DNA of 64,000 bases, from NCBI GenBank assembly GCA_963576725.1, contig OY755241.1, positions 79,410,003 to 79,474,002 of the forward strand, given 5' to 3'. The notes under the pieces were generated by a model. That model saw only the letters and a program-made list of their open reading frames with translations. It did not search any database and was not told the DNA's origin. Below, in pieces: positions 23,590 through 34,500 of this stretch (position 1 is the stretch's first letter; each line of letters opens with the position of its first letter). A program made the position numbers and the translations under genes. Source of the DNA: Azorinus chamasolen (taxonomy: Eukaryota; Mollusca; Bivalvia; Cardiida; Solecurtidae).

Positions 23590-23770
23590 AATGGGTCGTA
23601 ATCTGTATATTGTGGTAATTATAAGCCGATTTAAGGGTTCAATGATAATATTTCTTTTTTTTTTCAAGAATTTAGAAAATGCATGTGTGATACAGAACTA
23701 AGCGTGTGAGTGTGATTTAGAAGTAAAATGTGTGTGACACACGAGCAATGCATGTGTCTTGACAGGTTTA
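23590..23770. repeat. Inner left arm of the inverted pair
   Basis: GGGTCGTAATCTG to TGTGTCTTGACAGGTTT. The reverse-complement partner is 27228-27404 (CCTGTCAAGACACAC to AATTACGACATACC). Shared landmarks include TAAGCGTGTGAGTGT and TAATTATAAG. Confidence 0.7.
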
Positions 23771-24327
23771 CAATCTGGTTATATTGGACCTAATTTTCAA
23801 TGTAAATCTGCATTTTTGTGGTAATTACATCATTCCAACAACAACTGACCTCAGATACGCTCATAAATCCACACTGCAACCCACACTGTTATTGTCACAT
23901 AATACAAGTGCAATATAGTGGTTTAACTGTTACTGTAAGCGCTACAAGGAAACGGATTAAGTGGATTAAAAGCAACCAAAAAATAACTGACTTCGGAAGT
24001 TTTCTTGTCAGGTACATATATTTAATTAATACATATTTATACTACTGCATGTCTTTATTTAACAATTATGTCGTATTTTGGAATAAAATCCAACCTGACA
24101 GGAATCATTGGTGTGTACTGAGGAACGTCCTAACCTAAATCAGTTTTAACGGCTGTGTACTCTGCCAGGATATCGTTAAAACCGAAAGTAGCTCGATATA
24201 ACCACTTAGACTAGTGTTAGAGTACACAAATGTGAACTAGGTAATGGATAATAATAAAGCTGGGACGTATAAGCCACTGTATTATTGTGTCAGAACACTC
24301 CATAAGGGAGTTTGATTGAACTTTTAA

Positions 24328-24850
24328 ATGTATAGTTCAACATTTACTGATTCTTTTTCAAAGAAACGTGACTACCAACGAACAAGTTCTGTGACCGACA
24401 TGCTCAAAGGCCTTCATTGGGACACACTTCAACATAGACGTGACATAACCAGATTAATTATGCTATACAAAATCCACAACGGCCAAGTCAATGTTGCACC
24501 CACTCCTCCTCTACACCTCTCAAGATCTTCCAGATTACTTGATCAACAATTCACCCAGATATCTTGCTCTAAATCCGCCTATCTGTCCAGCCTCTTCCCT
24601 GCGACCATTGGCCTGTGGAACCACCTACCACAACATGCTGTGAGCCAGCCAACACTCGAAGGTTTCAAGACCACTGTTGCTGGCATCAGCACCCTGTAGA
24701 CGCCACTGTCCGTTTTTAATCAGTTTTTTACCTATGTAGATAGTATACTTTTAAATATAGTCCACCAGGCAGTTGCGCATGAGTTTTAAACCGATTCGCA
24801 AGTATACTCTTCACAGAGTGAGGCGATAACTGAAGATAATGATGATAATG
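24328..24850 (+). pseudogene. 5'-truncated non-LTR retrotransposon (C-terminal tail of the reverse transcriptase ORF)
   Basis: An open frame to the TAG at about 24700 ends with the familiar C-terminal region of animal LINE ORF2 proteins: YQRTSSVTDMLKGLHWDTLQ, RRDITRLIMLYKIHNG, then FFP-like LFPATIGLWNHLPQHAV and PTLEGFKTTV. The catalytic reverse-transcriptase motif (YxDD) is absent, so only the last 120 or so residues survive, the usual 5' truncation. An ATGATGATAATG-like simple tail near 24838-24851 may be the 3' end. It lies about 600 bp upstream of the OGG1 start. The clade (CR1-, Jockey- or L2-like) cannot be fixed. Confidence 0.8.
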
Positions 24851-25199
24851 AACGCCCAAAATAGACCAAATTAATTATTGTACACTTGTTAATCCACAGC
24901 CATCTCTTTACATATGTCTGCAGTATTAAATGAATGCATATAAAACATTATTTAGCTATACAATTTGTTTTCTTTATAATTGTTTTTGGGGGTGCGGAGC
25001 AGTGACAAAAGAGTTCCACACATCTGCGTGTTTGACTGGCAATTAAATGTATCGATACATGATCATGATGATACAGATACAGAACGACACACCTGACATC
25101 GGTAAAAATAAATAGCAAAATAAAAAGTGTTGCATTGTCCGTCACAATCGGTGCAAATATTGCAGAGCTCTATACTCTTCATGGTAAATTATATGGCAT

Positions 25200-25446
25200 T
25201 TCTTTTGCTCGTATTTACTCAAAGTTTGTATTTACCTACAAAGTGTTATCACTTCACATTTTCCGACCTGCCGCCATATTGTAAACGTTTCCTCGACAAC
25301 TGATGATCTCGGCATAAACGAGATTCCCAATGTTAGAATGGCATACAATATTTTAATCTTCTATGTTACTGAGGTGGTTGGTTGCAAACATAAAGATCAT
25401 AAGCGTCTCTTAGACCTGTGATTGTTTTGAGAATCCAGTCAAAATA
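25200..25446 (+). promoter_or_regulatory. OGG1 presumed promoter / 5' region
   Basis: Sequence just upstream of the start codon. There is no convincing TATA box at a sensible distance. GCCGCCATATTG at 25270-25281 fits the YY1-type element often found near transcription starts of housekeeping genes. An in-frame TAG at 25411 shows the frame does not extend upstream without another exon. The transcription start is inferred, not observed. Confidence 0.5.
25270..25281 (+). promoter_or_regulatory. YY1-like motif GCCGCCATATTG
   Basis: Matches the YY1 core (GCCGCCAT) 166 bases before the OGG1 start codon. It could also be the initiation region itself. Motif match only. Confidence 0.4.
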
Positions 25447-25532
25447 ATGGCTGCGCCCATATGGAAATCATTTCCATGTAAAATCGCTGAACTAAGGCTT
25501 GACAGAACCCTAGCATGTGGACAGTCATTTAG
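25447..25532 (+). CDS. OGG1: OGG1 coding exon 1 (N-terminus)
   Basis: Encodes 28 residues plus two bases of Arg29. It starts MAAPIWKSF and ends ACGQSF, matching the human segment that ends LPSGQSFR. Gly25 corresponds to human Gly42, whose backbone carbonyl senses the N7 hydrogen of 8-oxoG. The donor is AG|GTAAAA. The short N-terminus lacks the long human mitochondrial leader; it has only Lys7, Lys12 and Arg17 as early positive charges, so mitochondrial targeting is unclear. Confidence 0.92.
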
Positions 25533-28500
25533 GTAAAATGATTAATGCGAATTGATGAACCGGATATTAGCCAAAATTGCTTCAAAACCATTTGAAAGAT
25601 AATTAACTTTATTTTTTCTGATGCACTCGGTCCACAAACATTTCGACCCACAACAGTTATTTATTTTTTTTTATAACATTTAACATATACATGTATATGT
25701 CTATGCTTTTAATGTCATTGAACTTTACACCTAAAAGCCCAAAACTGATTAAAGTAGATCTATACACGGGAAGTGCGCACTAGTGCAAGACAATCTAGAA
25801 AAGAAACCAAATATGAACTATTCTAAGAGGTAAACGGACATTAGCCCACCCGGACGACAGCCTACCCGGATGACAGCCCACCATTTCTCTAAGGGCGGAC
25901 ATTAGCCCACTCATGTTTTTGAGGGGGGGGGGGCGGACAATAGCCCACTCATGGTTTTGTGGAGGGCGGACATTAGCCCACTCGTGTTTTTTTGATGGGC
26001 GGACATTAGCCCGCTCGGACAACAGACCCCTCGCGCTGCATATTAACGAGGAGGATATCAGCCCACCCGGACAGTAGACCCCTCGAGATTATAATATATG
26101 TTTATTCACACTCCCAATTAGGTGAAAATCGTAGTAATTACCCATGATTTATCAAATATTCAGCTACTCTGTTACAGAAAAAAGTCTCTTTCGGACCGAG
26201 GATGTTTTGCCCCTAATTATCTTAGTTATAATGTTTGTTTATGTTTCATTGCACTGCACTGTTTGATAAATCATGGATAATTAGCTACATTGATTGTTAA
26301 CCTGAAAAATACTGTACTGATACTGTAAATTGAACGACTTTTATTTATTTCCCAAAATTTATTTCTATTAATTTAATAAACATGAACACTGCTTTCAATA
26401 TGATCACTTCCGTTGCGGGGCAATGTATAAACCTTTAGCCGAATTTCTGAAACAATTGATGGGGGGATGTTAGAGTTTCCCAAAAAAAACCAAACTAAAA
26501 CAGATTTTTTTAAATGAAATTGGTGAAGATTTGTGAAACACTGAGATAATCGATATCTTACGTCTATTCAACTGATACAATGAACACGCACAAGTCTAAT
26601 TGGATTATCAAACAATGAATACGTGCATGTCTAATTGGATTATCAAACAAACGCTTGTCATTAATTGGTTTATCACACCTGTAAGCACTATATTGTAGTT
26701 CAACGCTTACATACTTGTTCGAACATTACCGAAAAATAAAATTTGTGTGATATCTTTATGTTGCTCGGATCTAAAGTCGAAGATATTATTTTTACAGTCA
26801 TTTGGCCTTACAGACCTACAGAAATAGGTGAGCAAATTACGAGGGGTCTACTGTCCGGGTGGGCTGATGTCCGCCTCGTTACTATACATCTCGAGGGGTC
26901 TAGTGTCCGAGTGGGCTAATGTCCACCCATCAAAAAAGTACGATTGGGCTAATGTCCGCCCTCCTCAAAACCATGAGTGGGCTAATGTCCGCACCCCACA
27001 AAAATACGAGTGGGCTAATGTCTGCCCTTAGCGAAATAGTGGGCTGTCATCCGGGTGGGCTGTCGTCCGGGTGGGTTAATATCCTAGAACCATTCTAAGA
27101 CACTGCCTCAAATGCAAGATAGATCTAGCATTTATTATTCAAACTGTATAAATTATCCAATCCTGTAGTTGACACCCCCACAGATAAATCGGATCGAACA
27201 AAAATTATACTTGTTAAACTTAGTTCCAGACCTGTCAAGACACACACATTGCACATGTGTCACATACATTTTATGTTTTAATCGACATGCTCACACGCTT
27301 GTAGTTCAGTATCCTACATGCATATGACAATTGAACCATTAAATTGCCTTCAATAACCCCTTAAATTGTCTTATAATTACTGCAATGTGCCAATTACGAC
27401 ATACCATTATTTAGTTATGTCATGCGCAACAAGCAGTGATCCAATAAGCTGTCAGGAAAAGGCTTTGCCCTGGACCCACTGAGAATCCGGGTCAAAACGG
27501 CCAGGGTCAAAACGGCCCACTTTTTAAACCAAAACGGCCCCATGCTTATTATTGTTATTTGTAACATATATGATCATTAATAATAATATTTACAAGTTCA
27601 TTATTACGATTGGTATAGTTGTAGATCTGTTTTATTTAAATATAAATCTCTTATAAAATATAAGTATGATGAGTATCTTATAACAATAGTGATGTATTGT
27701 CATTATTTCAATTCAATATTAATAAAGTATATAAAAAATAATCGATTTTTATAACTAATTCAGAATTTTAATATGTGTTCATAGTTTGCCTGGTTTACTA
27801 AATTCTTCAATAAAATATAATTATAGTGACAAACTACGGAACAAATGATCAATTTAAATGTTTGCACGTGCAATCACGTGTTATGTAATTATCCAGGTTG
27901 TGAAATACACGTAATTATGTAAGAAACGCTTTGATTGTGCCTTGCAATGAAGGATTTATATAGGTGTAAAATTGTTACGCGCATGCATCACTGAATAAAT
28001 TCCTTTAATTGAAAAGATGAAAGGTACAGATAATCAGGCTAAAGGTTTTCACTTCAAACATTGCATGTGATAAGTTGTTTAAACACATATGATTAGGCGA
28101 GTTTAAAGACCAATGGGTGTTTTGTATTTCCTAATTATCCGAATCAGGAAAATGATTGGAAGATAATTGTAAATGATAAAACTGATTGGATTAGATATAA
28201 AACCAAAACCCATATATTACCACGAAGTAAATACACTGTAGTGTAGTGGGCCGTTTTGACTCGGGGGCCGTTTTGGAATTTGGCCGTTTTGACCCGAGCC
28301 CCCACTGAGGCCCTGCAAGCCCCGGCCCCCCAACTATTAATGTCACACTATTAATGCATTCTGACCCTTGACAGGTATGTAGTTCCCAGAAGGGATGATA
28401 AATATAGTCCCCCCCCCCCCCCCCCCCCCCCCCCAATCAAAGGACAGGGGGCATATAATTGTTTTTTCCCTTTGACCCGGCCTGTCTGTTGGTTGGTTGG

Positions 28501-31500
28501 TTGGTTTGTGGATTACTTTAACGTTGACGATAAGCCATTACACATATATACTTCAAACTTGGCATGCATGTGCATCTTATGGAGGCGAACATTTTTAGTG
28601 GTGACTTATTAAGGTCAAGGTCATATATCAAGGTCAAAGGTCAAATTAGGGGCATAGTGTTTCACAAACACATTGTTTACAAAGGTAGATTAATTTTAGC
28701 TGGTAAGTGATTGAAATGCAATTATGTTAAAATTTTCATTTTAAATCAGTCTAGCTGTGACAGCTATCTAGAATAAGATAGCCTTTTTTTAATTTGTCTA
28801 TTTAAACTTGTTCAATAAGTATGACATATTGATGATATCATATGGACAATGACATAAACTTTGTCAGGTGTTAATTTTTGATTATTAAGTAGTGAATTGT
28901 AAGGTGAAAGTATTACTTTGCTTAGATACAAGATCCTGTACTGAATTACTGAAACACATTGTATAATTGTCATTTCATCTGTGTTCATTTAAATACAGAA
29001 ATAAAGCACTGATAATCAAGGTCTTCAAGTAGGTGAGATTCCGTGAGATTCTTATGAAAATTTGATTTTGATACTATCAAGTCAAAAGATGTAATAATTT
29101 TTTAAATAATCACAATCAGACATAAAGTTCAGACTCTGTAAAGACAAACAGTACTTGGTGCCCTCAGATCTGGGCCTAAACTATTTGCAAATTTATTTCT
29201 AGTGCATATCATGCATTCAAAACCACAAAACCTCACAATTTAAGTCATTTTACAGATGGAAGGAGACTAAACCAGGAGAATGGACAGGTGTGATAGGCAG
29301 CAAAGTGTGGCAGCTTCGTCAGACTGATTCAGAGCTGTTCTATCAAGTGTATAATGGTCAAGACTTAAGCAGTAAAGGTAACTATTGTATTTACCCTAAA
29401 CATTCAGAAAACCAATCTCAACCTGTTTGTAAAGCAAGCGTATATTCTGCCATGACCGTAGTCATTTCCCTGTTTGTAAAGCAACCGTATATTCTGCCAT
29501 GACCGTAGTCATTTCCCTGTTGCCGTATATTCTGCCATGACCGTAGTCATTTCCCTGTTGACTATTCATGTAAGAAGTAACCGTATCATTCCTGTCATCA
29601 CCAAATTTCCTTTGTTCATTTGCCATTATAACAGTCAGCCAGACCTTGAAAATTCCACTCGTCCGCTCGTAATTACAAGTGGAAAGTGGTGTAGGACGAG
29701 TAAAAATTTGGAAGTACATGTCCGACAAGACGAGTAGCTTTTTGGAGGAGAAATAATAAATTAATTGGAGCTGAAATTCTGGCCAACTCGTGTTTAAAAC
29801 AGTTGTTATGTACAATTGACATTCAAACCTTGCGGGTAGCTGAACGCTTGATTTCCTATAGCAGGTGCTCTTTGCCTGCTGACTGCACTGACTGGGACCT
29901 AGTATTTTCAACAGACGATTATTTTTGTTTCATAAGTTAACTGATTAAATGGAGTGCAACGCTTTACGTGATGAAAACACGGTGGAAAAAATAAAATAAA
30001 GAAATAGTTTTAGTGTATATATATATATAATTAATGGAAATTAGTTTGTTATGTTTGCAATACAACGTCGCGATAGCCACTGTTTTAAAAAAGTCTGAAA
30101 CCAGTCTGGTAAGGGAAGTAAATGTTTATATCAACACCGCTTTATCGCATCGCAAGAGAAAACCATGAAGAGAAAAGCGTAGCAAAACATGGTATAAAGC
30201 CCCATCTACGCAAGTCCACATATATGTGTACTCACAATTTGTGATACTTGTAGGCCTACTTTCAATTAAAGACTCCATCGGATCAAAGTTATTTTCAAGT
30301 AATTTGACAGTATAACAGTGTTGCCTGAACATGTAGGACGAGTTACTTTTCTTGAGGACGAGTAAGAATTTCTAATCACTCGTCCTACAGGACAAGTGAC
30401 TTCTAGAGAAATTTTCGAGGCCTGTCAGCTAAATTATATTCATGCCATAATTATTTCTGACATAAATATCCATGGCTTAAAGGTTTAACAGTTAACTACA
30501 AGTGTTCAACTGTATTTTTTCCATTGTCTAGTTAGCCAGAAATGGGAAGTGAAAGATATGAATTGTATTCATGAAGACCACAAAGATATACTGAAGTCCT
30601 GTCAGGGCAACAAGAGAATCGGGCTTAGTGAAACATGTACACAAGATGAATCTGTGCTTATAAACTACCTTCAGTTGGGTATTAATCTTGAGAGTCTGTA
30701 TGAGCTTTGGGCAAATGCCGATGACAATTTTAAGAAGATTGGTCAGAGGTTTACAGGCATTCGGATGTTACGCCAGGATCCTGTTGAGTGTCTGTTCAGT
30801 TTTATCTGTTCATCAAATAATAACATATCCAGGATAACCTCGATGGTGGACAAGATGGCTGCTCACTATGGACAGAAAATTACAGAGCTTGATGGAGACG
30901 AGTATTATACATTCCCTCAGGTTTCTGCTCTAAGTAAAGATGGGGTGGAGGAGAAGCTGAGGTCCCTGGGATTCGGATACAGAGCTAAATATATTCAGGT
31001 AGAATTTTGAATGCTGAGTTTTAACCCTTTACCTTATGAATATTCATGGAAAAATAATCACATCATGAACTACAAAGAAATTAACCCTTTCCATGTTGAA
31101 AATGTATACATGTACAAAATAATGACATCATGAATAATTATTAGTTGCATTATCATAATGATGTTTGAACGAGAGAAGTTTAGGCATTGACAGAAATTGT
31201 AGAATCGGATTTATATAATTTCCTTAACAAACTGCAGACTCTGATCAGACGGCTAATGTTTGATTTGGGTCTGCTCTATTTGCAAAAATTTAATGATCCA
31301 CGTGTCAAACTATTTAGTTAACCCATTACCTCATAGGCTATTTTTAGATACAACCTCTTTGAATAAATCTACCAAAAGGAGCAGTAACTAGAGAAAAGGA
31401 ATTTTTTTTATGATTTTGTAGTTTGAAACCATTGTGATAAATAGAGCATTTGGTTTCACATAGTGACTTTTACAGAGTCGTCAAAAGCCGTCAATATGAG

Positions 31501-34500
31501 GGAATGGGTTAAGAGTGTGCAAGATTAATGTAGGAACAAATGTTATACAGAAAACTTCTGCAGGAGCTTCTGCAAATTCTTCCATTCTGCAAATAACATT
31601 TGAATGTGGGAAATTAATGTATTGGCACTTGCTAACAGTGTAGACCCAGATAATAGTTCTCCTAGAGGAGCCATTGGATCAAAATCTGCACAGTTTGTCA
31701 TTCAAAATCCTCAAGTAAATTTGGCCTCTTATACTGAGTGAACAATGTTAGACCATTCCTCTTAACTCTTTACCTGATATAGACTACTTTTGGTGCTTTT
31801 GCAAACAGGGTAGACCCAGACCAAATGGCTCCTATAGGAGCTGTCTTATCAAAGTCTGCTCTGTTTGCTAATATAATATGTTAGATCTGATTCTGTTTGT
31901 CATAGTTTGTTTAATATAACATCTGACAGACAGACACTGGTGGATATAACAATATAAGAAAATATTAATTTACATTGATAATGGTTGGAGTTTTCCATGA
32001 ATATTCATTAGGAAACCCTCTACCTCATACAGACACATTGTTGGAGCCATCTGATCGGAGTCTGCTCTGTTTGCTTAATGAGCTATATGATTTAGATATG
32101 ATTCTTAAGTTTCCAAAAAAGCTCCTGTGTTCATATACTATTGTAAAAATAGATCAGATAATTAATATTCATGGTGTAGTTAGTTCTTACACAGAGGCAG
32201 GGTCCGAATTTAGGCTAAAAACTTACTGGCATTATTTTGCCAGTTGCAAAAACATTAACTGGCAAAATCAAATTTCAACTCGCATTTTCAATGTTACTAT
32301 GCATTATTTATAATCCTTTTCTTAAAAGTTGCACTGGCAAAAAATTGCAAGTACCAAATTTTGGTACTTGCAATTTTGAAATTTTACTTGCATTTTGAGA
32401 GGGGTAAAGGGTTAGATCCTTTCCCTGTTTGATAACTCATGTAAGGAATATTGACATCATGAATATTTATTAGCTGAATTTTTATATGGCATAACACACA
32501 CAGGATGTTTTTGCTCAGGCAGAAACTGTAGAATCATGTCTATATTAAATTCATAAGCAAACAGAGCATACCCTGATCAGACGGCTCCTACAGGAGACAT
32601 CCGATCTGGGTCTACTCTGTTTACAAATGTGTTGAAAGGCATTTTAACACACCTCGCGCACACATCTACATAAACAAAAAAGGGACGTATCTATGTTTGA
32701 ATTCTCCATAAAACACCGCACACGCTGTAACAGCTTAACATGGCGTAATAAGGCTTCGAAAATTTGTACGTCAAGAAAAGTAGTGCTGTTGTGGCGGTGC
32801 AAATTATAGTTAAATTGAAGTGTTAGAATCGAAATAATAAATTTATACCAGTGTTTTATCGTGCAATCGAACATGAGTAGGTGTTGAGATGCTTATAATT
32901 AAATCACTCGGCCTATCGGCCTCGTGATTTAATTACTATGCATCTCAACTCCTACCAGTGTTCGATTGCAGGATAAAACACTGGTATGAATTTATTATTT
33001 CTTAATTAAAGTGCAATGACAAACAGTTGAGAATCAGATCTGTAACACATAAGCAATCAGAGCAAATCCTACAGAAGATGTCTGATCTGGGTCTACTCTG
33101 TAATTGTGTACAAGGCAGGACTATCAATTTATCATGTACATGTACAGGGTTCTTTATACTAAGCAACAGATAAAGATACAAATCGTCATTTCTCCACCAA
33201 ACCTTATGTTGTGAACTTCAATGACAGAACTTGTGACCACTCTTTCAAATCATCTCTTTGAGACAATTTTAAAGAGTGGTCACAACATAGAATTTAGTTG
33301 AGAAATAAAGGAGATATTCTTGAAAATGTTTTGATTAATGTATCTTATCTGGTCTTGTGTTTATATTATTGTCAACAGACATCAGCCTGATACATTGAGC
33401 TTGTGTTTATATTATTGTCAACAGACATCAGCCAGATACATTGAGCTTGTGTTTATATTATTGTCAACAGACATGATCAGCCAGATACATTGAGGCTAAT
33501 GTTTATATTATTGTCAACAGACATCAGCCAGATACATTTAGGCTAATGTTTATATTATTGTCAACAGACATCAGCCAGATACATTGGGCTTGTGTTTATA
33601 TTATTGTCAACAGACATCAGCCAGATACATTGAGGCTAATGTTTATATTATTGTCAATAGACATCAGCCAGATACATTGAGGCTAATGGAGGAGAGAAGT
33701 GGCTGTATGCCCTCAGGGATATGGAATACAAAGATGCAAAGGCCCAGCTGATGAAGTTATGTGGAGTTGGAGCCAAGGTTAGTTAACCCTTTGCCTCATG
33801 AATATTTATGTAAGAAATTATGACATCATGATAGTGATTAGCTGGATTTTTATAATCGCATATGAAAATGTGCCGAAATTGTAGAATCAGATCTATATAG
33901 TTGAAAAAACAAACCAAGTAGAACCCAATTAGAAGGCTCCTACAGAATCCCTCTGATATTGGAATACATTGTACTTTGTTTGCAAAGACATGAAAAGGCA
34001 TCGCTATCAGATAAATGGATAAGAACAACTGGATAAAACTTATTAGACCTTTGTCAACCTTCATTCCATAGATATGTCTTATGAGTTATGATACATTTGC
34101 AAACAAAGTAGACCCCAAGTCAGAAATCAGATACCTCCTGTAGGAACCATCTGATCAGGTTCTGCTCTGTTTGCTGATGGAATTATATAGATCTTATTCT
34201 ACAGCTTCTGCCATGACCAAATAATCCTGAGTTCATATATTACCATGAAAGTTCATCAAATTGGCATTCATAGTATCATAATTTCTTACATGAGATAAAG
34301 TGTTAAAGTCTTTTGTTTTAATACTAGAATCTCCATTAACCCTTTCCCTGTTGCATATTCATGTATTAAGAAATAATGACATCATGAATATTTATTAGCT
34401 GAATTTTTATAATGGCATAAGTATTCAGGATATTTTGGTATTTGTAGAAACATTAACCCTTCGCTTGCTATTCACGTCAATATACCTACCTGTAAATAGT

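Noticed and set aside
24328..24699. Host gene upstream of OGG1
   Set aside because: The residues match the C-terminus common to LINE reverse-transcriptase proteins, not a host family.
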